Shown here: positions 1-6,606 of the stretch, piece by piece
Numbering within the stretch: the first letter of the stretch is position 1
Layout of the letters: each line of letters starts with the position of its first letter
NCBI GenBank assembly: GCA_946479895.1
Contig: CAMLHT010000156.1
Span: 1-8,928 of the forward strand
From: an uncultured Gemmatimonadota bacterium
Lineage (GTDB): Bacteria > Gemmatimonadota > Gemmatimonadetes > Gemmatimonadales > Gemmatimonadaceae
Reading direction: 5' to 3'
Length of the DNA stretch: 8,928 bases
The notes under the pieces: generated by a model
Database searches by the model: none
Told to the model about the DNA's origin: nothing
Seen by the model: the letters and a program-made list of their open reading frames with translations, nothing else
Program-made: the position numbers and the translations under genes

Positions 1-31
1 CTGACGGCTGCCGACCCACATCTTGCCGCCC

Positions 32-2947
32 ATGACCGGCCCAATTCTGCCCGACATCGCCAGGGCACTCGCTCAGCGGTATTCCCTCGAGCGCGAGCTC
101 GGTGCCGGAGGCATGGCGACCGTCTACCTCGCCCGCGACCTCAGGCACGATCGACTTGTGGCGGTCAAGGTGCTGCGGCCGGAGCTCGCCAGCTCCCTCG
201 CGGCGACGCGCTTTCTTCGCGAGATCGGGATCAGCGCGCGCCTGCAGCATCCGCATCTGCTGACGCTCATCGATTCCGGGCAGGTCGCGGACGCGGACGG
301 CACGCCGGTCCTCTTTTACGTCATGCCCTACGTGCAGGGTGAGTCGCTGCGCGATCGCATCGCGCGCCGGCCCCTGGAGATGACCGAAGTGGTGCGCTAT
401 CTCCGCGAGATCGCCGACGCGCTCGCCTACTCCCACGCCCAGGGCCTCGTCCACCGCGACCTCAAGCCGGAAAACGTGCTCCTCTCGAGCGGTCATGCGC
501 TGCTCGTGGACTTCGGTGTGGCCAAGGCGATCGCCATGGCCCGCGCCGATGCCGGGCGCGAGGACGCCGCGTCCGAATCTCCGGCGCCGGCGCTGACCGA
601 GGTCGGCATCTCGCTCGGCACGCCCGCGTACATGGCGCCGGAGCAGGCCTCCGGGGACCCGGGGTGCGATCATCGCGCCGACATCTACGCCGCCGGCATC
701 CTCGCCTACGAAATGCTGGCCGGCCGCACGCCTTTCACCGGACCGGCCCAGTCGGTGCTCGCGGCGCAGGTCACCATGCCGCCGCCGCCGCTCACCGTCG
801 CGCGCCCGGAGGTCGATCCCCGGCTCGCCGCGATCGTGCACCGGTGTCTCGAGAAGGATCCGGATCACCGCTATCAGTCGGCGGACGAGCTGCGTGCCGC
901 CCTCGATGCGGCGGTCGCTCCGCGGCCAGACGGCACGAGCCGGCGGGCGATGGCGATCGCCGGCGCCGCGGTGCTGGTCGTCCTTGGCGCGGCGGCCCTG
1001 TACGTGGCCCGCGCTCGCCGGGATCGCTGGGCGCGGACCGAGCTGCTGCCGGCCATCGCCGCGCTGGCGCGGGCAGGCAACACCGACAGCGCGTTCGTGC
1101 TCGCCACCCGCGCGGACGAAGTGCTGCATGGGGATCCGGCTATGGACAGCATCTGGCCGAGCGTCTCGTACCGCGCCCGGTTCGCGACGGATCCGGAAGG
1201 CGCCGTGGTGTATCGCGCGGCGTTCGGCGATACGACGCGCTGGGTGCGCATCGGCACGACGCCGACGGACAGCGTCCGGGTGCCGCGATCGGTCACGCGC
1301 TACCGCTTCGAGAAGGCGGGCTTCCAGAGCCGCGTCGTGCTCGCGGGCGGCGTGTACGTCGCGGGCCGGATGTTCAGTGGCGCCCTCTATCCGCGGACGG
1401 TGCGACTGCTTCCGATGACTTCGCCGGATACGGGGATGGTGCCCATCGAGGGGCCGTCTCCACTCGCCGACTACCTCATCGACCGCTTCGAGACGACCAA
1501 CCGGCAGTTCAAGGAGTTCGTCGACGCGGGGGGCTACAGCCGTCGCGATTTCTGGCTCGAGCCATTCGTCCGTGACGGGCGCACCGTTTCGTGGGAGGAG
1601 GCGACACGCGCGTTCGTCGACCGGACCGGTCGCCCCGGCCCGGCGACGTGGGAAGGAGGGATGCCTGTCCCGGGTGAGGAAGATCTCCCCGTCGGTGGGG
1701 TGAGCTGGCACGAAGCGATGGCCTATGCGCGATTCCGCGGCAGGATGCTTCCAACGGCGGCGCACTGGGAGGCGGCCGCGGGGCCATCGGCATCCGCGCA
1801 GATCGTTCCGGGCAGCAACTTTCGGTCGAAGGGTGCGCGTCGCGCAGGTGCCTTCGCCGGCATGAGCCCGAGCGGCGCGTTCGACATGGCGGGCAACGTG
1901 CGCGAGTGGCTGTACAACGCGGCCGATCGTCCCGACCGCCGGTTGATCCTCGGCGGCGGCTGGACCGACCAGATGTATTCCTTCACCAACGACCAGATCG
2001 CGCAATCCTCGTTCGACCGCGCCCCGATCAACGGCATCCGCCTCGCGAGGTATGCAGTGGATTCGTCGGTGACGGCGGCCATGCGGCCCGTGCCGCGACG
2101 CTTCCGCGACTACGGCACGGAACGGCCGGTGGGCGAAAGCCGATACGCCACGTTGGTAGCGCAGTATGACTACGACCCCACGCCCCTCGACGTGCGTGTC
2201 GAGTCGCGGGACACGACGCCGCCGGACTGGATCGTGGAGCGAGTCAGCTATGCCGCCGCGTATGACGGCAAGCGCATCCCGGCGACCGTCTACCTGCCCA
2301 AACGCGCCCGCCCGCCGTTCCAGACGGTCGTGTTCTTTCCCGGCTCCAACGCGCTCTTCCAGCGCGAGTCCGACCTCGTCAACAACGAGTACGGGACGTT
2401 CGTCGTCCAGAGCGGTCGCGCGCTCATCGCCCCCGAGTACGAGCGGATGATGACGCGCATCGAGCCAGGCCATCCCGTCCGGATCGGCACTTCCATCGAC
2501 TATCGCGATGTCGTCCTGGCCTGGGGGAAGGACGTCCGCCGGACGATGGACTACCTCGCCACCCGTTCGGACGTCGACACCGCCAGGGTCGCGTACTACG
2601 GAATCAGCCGGGGCGGGTACCTCGGCGGCATCATGCTGGCGATCGAGCCTCGCTTCAGGGCGGCGATACTCTTCGCGGCCGGGTTCAACCAGGACGAGGT
2701 CCGTCCCGAGGCCGACCCGCTCAACTTCGTCAGTCGCATCCGCGCGCCGGTGCTGATGGTCAACGGGAGGTACGACGACGTCTTCCCGGTCGAGTCCTCG
2801 CAGCGCCCCTTCTTCCGGTTGCTCGGCACACCCCCGGAGCACAAGCGGTTCGTGCTTTTCGACGACGGACACGTCGTCGGGCGCGGCCCATTGATCGCCG
2901 AGGGCTTTGCCTGGCTCGACCGCTACCTCGGTCCGGTGAAGCGTTGA
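32..2947 (+). CDS. Transmembrane Ser/Thr protein kinase fused to FGE-like and alpha/beta-hydrolase domains
   Basis: Hanks-type (PknB-like) kinase at residues about 15-290 of 971. Visible are the glycine loop GAGGMATV, the V-A-V-K lysine (K46), HRDLKPEN (catalytic D143), DFG (D160) and APE (202-204), with a long Ala/Glu-rich activation-loop insert between DFG and APE. One hydrophobic helix (about 306-326) follows an RR pair, so the kinase should be cytoplasmic and the rest periplasmic. A PEGA-like segment lies at about 385-445. A formylglycine-generating-enzyme/SUMF1-like domain (about 469-674) shows GGVSWHEAMAYARFRG, LPTAAHWE and DMAGNVREW. The C-terminal part (about 732-971) is a prolyl-oligopeptidase-like hydrolase with GISRGG (S859), GRYDD (D915) and DDGH (H947), a plausible triad. 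No cysteine occurs after the kinase domain, so the FGE-like part probably binds rather than oxidises. An in-frame stop at 2-4 limits the start to TTG 23 or ATG 32; I chose ATG, and no clear Shine-Dalgarno sequence is seen. Kinase/FGE fusions are known in this group; substrate and ligand are unknown. Confidence 0.9.
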   Translation: MTGPILPDIARALAQRYSLERELGAGGMATVYLARDLRHDRLVAVKVLRPELASSLAATRFLREIGISARLQHPHLLTLIDSGQVADADGTPVLFYVMPYVQGESLRDRIARRPLEMTEVVRYLREIADALAYSHAQGLVHRDLKPENVLLSSGHALLVDFGVAKAIAMARADAGREDAASESPAPALTEVGISLGTPAYMAPEQASGDPGCDHRADIYAAGILAYEMLAGRTPFTGPAQSVLAAQVTMPPPPLTVARPEVDPRLAAIVHRCLEKDPDHRYQSADELRAALDAAVAPRPDGTSRRAMAIAGAAVLVVLGAAALYVARARRDRWARTELLPAIAALARAGNTDSAFVLATRADEVLHGDPAMDSIWPSVSYRARFATDPEGAVVYRAAFGDTTRWVRIGTTPTDSVRVPRSVTRYRFEKAGFQSRVVLAGGVYVAGRMFSGALYPRTVRLLPMTSPDTGMVPIEGPSPLADYLIDRFETTNRQFKEFVDAGGYSRRDFWLEPFVRDGRTVSWEEATRAFVDRTGRPGPATWEGGMPVPGEEDLPVGGVSWHEAMAYARFRGRMLPTAAHWEAAAGPSASAQIVPGSNFRSKGARRAGAFAGMSPSGAFDMAGNVREWLYNAADRPDRRLILGGGWTDQMYSFTNDQIAQSSFDRAPINGIRLARYAVDSSVTAAMRPVPRRFRDYGTERPVGESRYATLVAQYDYDPTPLDVRVESRDTTPPDWIVERVSYAAAYDGKRIPATVYLPKRARPPFQTVVFFPGSNALFQRESDLVNNEYGTFVVQSGRALIAPEYERMMTRIEPGHPVRIGTSIDYRDVVLAWGKDVRRTMDYLATRSDVDTARVAYYGISRGGYLGGIMLAIEPRFRAAILFAAGFNQDEVRPEADPLNFVSRIRAPVLMVNGRYDDVFPVESSQRPFFRLLGTPPEHKRFVLFDDGHVVGRGPLIAEGFAWLDRYLGPVKR

Positions 2948-2991
2948 TCCCGCAGCGCGAGTGTGTCCGTGGCTCGGCATTTCTGGCGGAG

Positions 2992-3020
2992 TTGACGCGT
3001 TTGGGGCGGGCGTGTACAAT
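2992..3020 (+). promoter_or_regulatory. Sigma-70-type promoter for the TonB-dependent receptor
   Basis: TTGACG at 2992-2997 and TACAAT at 3015-3020 each match five of six consensus bases, with the ideal 17-base spacer. Transcription would start near 3027, giving a leader of roughly 27 bases before the ATG at 3054. It lies in the 106-base gap after the kinase gene, so the receptor gene probably has its own transcript rather than depending on read-through. This is a sequence match only. Confidence 0.75.
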
Positions 3021-3042
3021 CCCGAGTCTTTTAATCGGGATT
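3018..3042. promoter_or_regulatory. Inverted repeat overlapping the -10 box, candidate operator
   Basis: AATCCCGA (3018-3025) and TCGGGATT (3035-3042) are perfect 8-base inverted arms around a 9-base T-rich centre. The left arm includes the last three bases of the -10 box and the repeat runs across the expected start of transcription. The predicted RNA would begin inside the repeat and so could not form the full hairpin. This favours a DNA-binding site for a dimeric repressor over an RNA structure. It does not resemble the classic Fur box. The binding protein is unknown. Confidence 0.5.
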
Positions 3043-3053
3043 CATCCAACCAC

Positions 3054-5141
3054 ATGCACCGCACCATCTTCGCTCTCATCGCGATCGCCGCACCGGCGAT
3101 GGCCCAGCAGGCCGACACCGTCCGGCCGAAGGTCCCCCAGCCGCTCCCCACGGTCAACGTCGTCGACTCGGCCAGCCGGAGCGCCTACCTCCGCCTCCAG
3201 AGCCGGACCGCCACCAGGGCGCCGACGCCGCTCCGCGACATCCCGCAGGCCCTGACCCCGGTCTCCCGGGAGCTGATCGGCGACCTTCGGATGCAGGGAA
3301 TGGCCGACGTGGTCCGCTTCACGCCGGGTGTCTCGATGGCACAGGGCGAAGGCCACCGCGACCAGCCGTCGATCCGTGGGCAGAGCACGACCGCCGACTT
3401 CTTCGTCGACGGCGTCCGCGACGACGCGCAGTACTTCCGCGACCTCTACAACGTCGATCGCGTCGAGAGCATTCGCGGATCGAACGCCATGGTGTTCGGC
3501 CGCGGCGGTGGCGGGGGGGTGATCAACCGCGTGTCGAAGGAAGCCATGTGGCAACGGTTCCGCGAAGTCTCCCTCGAGGGCGGCGATCACGATCACAAGC
3601 GGCTCACGCTCGATGCGAATCATCACGCGGGATCCGCCGCCGGGCGCTTCAACGGCGTGTACCAGAACTCCGGGATGTTCCGCCAGGGCGTGCGGCTTCG
3701 TCGCTACGGCCTGAATCCGACCGGCCGGCTCCTGCTCGGATCGTCCACGATCCTGTCGGCGACCTACGAGTATTTCGACGATCACCGCACGGTCGATCGT
3801 GGAATCCCCTCGTTCCGGGGCGCTCCCTCGCCGGCCCCGACGTCCGTGTTCTTCGGGCAGCGCGACAGCAGCTACGCCACGACGCGGGTGCACAACGCCG
3901 CCGTCGTCATCGATCGCTCGTTCGGTGAACGGCTGTCCGTGCGCAATCACACCCGCGCCGCGCGCTACGACAAGTTCTACCAGAACGTGTTCGCCGGTCC
4001 CGTCGACGCGAGCGGCCAGACCGTCACGCTCCAGGGATACAACAACGGCACGCTGCGGCAGAACCTGTTCAACCAGACCGACGCGACCCTGCTGGCGGCC
4101 ACCGGCGCGGTGCGGCATACGATCGTCGCCGGCCTGGAGATCGGCCGTCAACGCTCGGACAACCTGCGCAACACGGCCTACTTCAACGACGCCACGACCA
4201 CCACCACGGCCAGCTTCGACTCGCCGACGGTGACGACGATGGTCCGCTTCCGGCAGAGCGCGACCGACGCCGACAATCACGTCGTGGCGCGGACCGGATC
4301 GGTGTACCTCCAGGACCAGGCGGAGCTGACCCGCCACCTCCACCTCATCGGCGGAGTGCGGCTCGAGCGGTTCGCGCTCGACTACCACAACAACCGCAAC
4401 GGCAGCGACCTCTCGCGCTCCGACCGGATGGTCTCTCCGCGCGGAGGCATCGTCATCAAGCCCGTCGAGACCTTCTCGCTCTACGGGACGCTCAGCGTCT
4501 CACACCTGCCGGCCTCCGGCGATCAGTTCGCGTCGCTGAACGCGACGACCAGCACCCTCGAGCCCGAGCGCTTCACGAATCGCGAGCTCGGAGCGAAGTG
4601 GGACGTCACGCCGAGGCTGGCGCTCACCAGCGCGGCGTTCCGGCTCGACCGGACGAACACCTCGGCGCACGATCCGGCCGATCCGGCGAAGACGATCCAG
4701 ACCGGGGCACAGCGGACGAGCGGCTTCGAGCTCTCGGCCCTCGGTGAAATCACGTCGCGCTGGCAGGTGGCCCTGGCCCACAGCACCCTTCGCGCGCGGA
4801 TCGTCAATGCGACCACGGCGGCTCCGGCGGGAGCGACCGTCCCGCTGGTGCCACAGAACCGCCTGTCCGTCTGGAACAAGTACGCCTTCGGATCATGGGC
4901 GGCGGGGCTGGGCGTCGTTCACCAGTCGCGCACCTATGCCGCAATCGACAACACCGTGACGCTGCCGGCATTCACGCATGTGGATGCGGCGTTGTTCCTT
5001 CGCCCGTTCTGGGCGGTGCGGCCGCAGCTGAACGTGGAAAACGTGTTCAACACGACGTACTACGGCACGGCCAACGGGAACAACAACATTTCATTCGGCG
5101 CGCCACGCACGTTCCGGGTCTCCCTGAACAGTCGCTTCTAG
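3054..5141 (+). CDS. TonB-dependent siderophore receptor, catecholate (Fiu-like) type
   Basis: Outer-membrane active transporter, probably for a ferric siderophore, powered by TonB-ExbB-ExbD. The 695-residue protein starts with a signal peptide, MHRTIFALIAIAAPAMA, cut before QQ. A TonB-box-like stretch TVNVVD lies at 33-38. The plug domain (about 58-165) shows PLRDIPQAL, DVVRFTPGV, SIRGQ, DFFVDGVRDDAQYFRD and FGRGGGGGVINRV, a set typical of the catecholate siderophore receptor group that includes E. coli Fiu. The rest is a beta barrel ending in RVSLNSRF, with the terminal Phe expected for insertion by the BAM complex. There is no N-terminal signalling (STN) domain, so no direct link to an anti-sigma factor is expected. 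The open frame extends upstream to 2961, but ATG 3054 is chosen because it gives a clean signal peptide and the promoter lies inside the extension. No siderophore synthesis or TonB gene is in the window, so the ligand is a guess. A strong hairpin follows the stop codon. Confidence 0.92.
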   Translation: MHRTIFALIAIAAPAMAQQADTVRPKVPQPLPTVNVVDSASRSAYLRLQSRTATRAPTPLRDIPQALTPVSRELIGDLRMQGMADVVRFTPGVSMAQGEGHRDQPSIRGQSTTADFFVDGVRDDAQYFRDLYNVDRVESIRGSNAMVFGRGGGGGVINRVSKEAMWQRFREVSLEGGDHDHKRLTLDANHHAGSAAGRFNGVYQNSGMFRQGVRLRRYGLNPTGRLLLGSSTILSATYEYFDDHRTVDRGIPSFRGAPSPAPTSVFFGQRDSSYATTRVHNAAVVIDRSFGERLSVRNHTRAARYDKFYQNVFAGPVDASGQTVTLQGYNNGTLRQNLFNQTDATLLAATGAVRHTIVAGLEIGRQRSDNLRNTAYFNDATTTTTASFDSPTVTTMVRFRQSATDADNHVVARTGSVYLQDQAELTRHLHLIGGVRLERFALDYHNNRNGSDLSRSDRMVSPRGGIVIKPVETFSLYGTLSVSHLPASGDQFASLNATTSTLEPERFTNRELGAKWDVTPRLALTSAAFRLDRTNTSAHDPADPAKTIQTGAQRTSGFELSALGEITSRWQVALAHSTLRARIVNATTAAPAGATVPLVPQNRLSVWNKYAFGSWAAGLGVVHQSRTYAAIDNTVTLPAFTHVDAALFLRPFWAVRPQLNVENVFNTTYYGTANGNNNISFGAPRTFRVSLNSRF

Positions 5142-5159
5142 AGCGCCGAACTTGCCGTC

Positions 5160-5195
5160 AAACCCCACCTGCGGTCACGACCGCCGGTGGGGTTT
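5160..5195. terminator. Strong hairpin between convergent genes, probable two-way terminator
   Basis: AAACCCCACC (5160-5169) pairs perfectly with GGTGGGGTTT (5186-5195). After one mismatch an inner stem GCGGT/ACCGC (5171-5175 with 5180-5184) closes on a 4-base loop. It lies 19 bases after the receptor stop and about 30 bases beyond the stop of the opposing epimerase gene. The A3/T3 ends give a short U run on either transcript, weaker than a classic U tract. I infer that it ends both transcripts. Confidence 0.75.
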
Positions 5196-5224
5196 GTCGC
5201 AGGTGCACGTGCAGGCTTTCCCTT

Positions 5225-6418
5225 TCAGGACCCGGCTTTTCTCTTCGCGTGCCAGGCCGCGAGCACTTCAGCCTCGCGCGCCATCGAGATGCCCGCGAGT
5301 GAGCCCTCGGCCAGTGCCTTCTGCTGCTCGGGCGTCCGCGTCTTCGCCCACTCGAGGGTATCCTTCGCCGTGACCGCGAGCGGGCGGAAGGCGAGGCCCT
5401 TCGCGACCGCTTTCGCATTGCTCCGCGCGGAGAATCCCGCGGTGGCAGGACCGGGCGCGATCCAGACGGGCATGTGCCGCCAGCCGCGGATCTGCTGCTC
5501 GGCCAGGAAATCGGCCGGCACCCAGGTGAACTGCGCGCCCGCCGTCGTCACCGCCTTGATGCCGTACAGCATCTCGGCCATGGTGAGCGGCTTCTCCGGG
5601 CCCGTCGCGTTGTACGTTCCCGTCTCCCTGGCCTCGATCATCCGGATCGTCCACTCGGCCAGGTCGCGCGCGTCGATGAACTGCACCGGATCAGTCGGAT
5701 TGCCCGGCGCCAGGACTTCGCCGCCCTTGTCGATGCGGACGGGCCAGTACGTGAAGCGGTCGGAGGGATCGAGCGGTCCGACGATGAGGCCGGGACGGAT
5801 GATCAGCGCGTTGGGATACGTCTCCTTCACCAGTTTCTCGGAGAAGGCCTTGAGCTGGCCGTAGTAGCGGCTGCGCGCCGCCGGATCTGGCGTGTAAGGG
5901 TCGAGGTCGGCCGGGAGGGGCAGGGTGGGGTCGCTCTCGTCGGCGCCGACGGACTTGTTGTCCGCGTAAACCGACAGCGTCGAGATGAAGGTGTAGTGCT
6001 TCGTGCGTCCCTTCATGTACTGGGCAACGTTGCGCACCCAGTACGGCGCGGTCGTCGGGATGTCGAGCACGGCGTCGAAGGTGCGGTCCCTGAGCGCGCT
6101 CATGTCGGCATTCAGGTCGCCGATGAGCTGCTCGACCCGGGCTTCCCCCTTGAAGAAGTCGGGACGCGTGCGATTCCGGTTGATGACTGTGACCCGATGT
6201 CCACGCGCCAGCGCAAACTCCACCTGCTCGGGGCCGGTGAAGCCCGTCCCGCCGATGACGAGGATGCTGAGCGGCTCGGCTGCGCGACCCACGGGTCGCG
6301 CGCGACCGGCGCGAATGCCGGGCGTGGCCGCGTGTCCCAGATTGGGGAGGGAGCCGAGGCCGATCGCGCCGGCAGCGGCGCCAGCCCACTGGAGAAATGA
6401 TCGGCGATCAGTCGACAT
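5225..6418 (-). CDS. Tat-exported NAD(P)-dependent epimerase/dehydratase (extended SDR family)
   Basis: Predicted NAD(P)-binding sugar-nucleotide-epimerase-like oxidoreductase of 397 residues. The N-terminus has a twin-arginine signal: DRRSFLQW at 4-11, an Ala/Gly-rich hydrophobic stretch, and a likely cut after GHA (about residue 30). The Rossmann fold opens with LVIGGTGFTG (glycines about 56-62) followed by VTVINRNR, which places Arg/Asn where NADP or NAD ribose would bind. HYTFISTLSVY supplies the active-site Ser/Thr region and YYGQLK supplies the YxxxK pair (about Y186, K190). A C-terminal region with RHMPVWIAP and an Ala/Lys-rich tail completes it. ATG 6418 is chosen because it places RR at residues 5-6 and has AAGAGGA just upstream; the 66-residue upstream extension to 6616 is low complexity and would bury the Tat signal. 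It converges with the siderophore receptor and diverges from the ASST-family gene. The substrate cannot be read from the sequence. Confidence 0.88.
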   Translation of the reverse strand: MSTDRRSFLQWAGAAAGAIGLGSLPNLGHAATPGIRAGRARPVGRAAEPLSILVIGGTGFTGPEQVEFALARGHRVTVINRNRTRPDFFKGEARVEQLIGDLNADMSALRDRTFDAVLDIPTTAPYWVRNVAQYMKGRTKHYTFISTLSVYADNKSVGADESDPTLPLPADLDPYTPDPAARSRYYGQLKAFSEKLVKETYPNALIIRPGLIVGPLDPSDRFTYWPVRIDKGGEVLAPGNPTDPVQFIDARDLAEWTIRMIEARETGTYNATGPEKPLTMAEMLYGIKAVTTAGAQFTWVPADFLAEQQIRGWRHMPVWIAPGPATAGFSARSNAKAVAKGLAFRPLAVTAKDTLEWAKTRTPEQQKALAEGSLAGISMAREAEVLAAWHAKRKAGS

Positions 6419-6423
6419 CGGAG

Positions 6424-6430
6424 TCCTCTT
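6424..6430 (-). promoter_or_regulatory. Ribosome binding site that fixes the epimerase start
   Basis: On the minus strand AAGAGGA lies 5 bases before ATG 6418, with its GAGG core centred about 8 bases from the start. It supports the Tat-signal start over the longer open frame. It is one of the few recognisable Shine-Dalgarno sequences in this window. Confidence 0.65.
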
Positions 6431-6443
6431 GGTTGTGTCCGGC

Positions 6444-6533
6444 CGCCAATGTAGCGCGCCCGCCCGCGGCGCCGCGAACGCCGGGGAGAGGTGCGCGCCG
6501 GCAGGGTAGAGGGGCGTCGCTGGTCGCCAATGT
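6444..6533. repeat. Pair of direct repeats CGCCAATGT in the divergent intergenic region
   Basis: CGCCAATGT occurs at 6444-6452 and again at 6525-6533, 81 bases apart. With the three bases before it (GGC, GGT) the match is 11 of 12. Both copies lie between the divergent epimerase and ASST-family genes. They could be paired binding sites or chance. Confidence 0.3.
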
Positions 6534-6548
6534 GACTTGTCGTACTGT

Positions 6549-6561
6549 CCCTGTAACAGGG
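6549..6561. promoter_or_regulatory. 13-bp perfect palindrome, candidate operator
   Basis: CCCTGT-A-ACAGGG is a perfect palindrome around one central base, about 45 bases upstream of the ASST-family ATG and 130 bases upstream of the epimerase ATG. The size and form suit a small dimeric regulator. No good -35/-10 pair was found nearby for either gene, so its relation to transcription start is unknown. Confidence 0.35.
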
Positions 6562-6582
6562 GAAGACATATGGTTGAGCACG

Positions 6583-6600
6583 CTCCTCCCCCCTCCCCCC
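6583..6600. repeat. Polypyrimidine tract C6-T-C6 just before a start codon
   Basis: CTCCTCCCCCCTCCCCCC lies six bases before ATG 6607, where a purine-rich ribosome site would normally be. In RNA it resembles the anti-Shine-Dalgarno end of 16S rRNA rather than its target. The purine run AGGGGAAG sits further upstream at 6558-6565, near in-frame TTG 6574 and out-of-frame ATG 6570. Length changes in this tract would alter which of those starts joins the main frame. Confidence 0.6.
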
Positions 6601-6606
6601 AGGTCG

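Noticed and set aside
664..1575. Arg-rich open frame of about 300 codons inside the kinase gene
   Set aside because: It is an out-of-frame shadow of the kinase coding sequence with no domain and a composition typical of a shifted GC-rich frame.
3018..3042. Fur box for the iron receptor
   Set aside because: The inverted repeat AATCCCGA/TCGGGATT lacks the AT-rich GATAAT-type hexamers of a Fur site.
2961..3053. 31-residue N-terminal extension of the receptor
   Set aside because: It contains the near-consensus promoter and would place the signal peptide in the middle of the protein.
3042..4388. Long open frame (448 codons) on the minus strand opposite the siderophore receptor
   Set aside because: Long antisense frames are common in GC-rich DNA. 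Its translation has no recognisable domain, and the plus-strand receptor is certain.
5204..5213. Perfect palindrome TGCACGTGCA after the terminator
   Set aside because: Ten bases, downstream of both convergent stop codons and with no promoter nearby; it can arise by chance.
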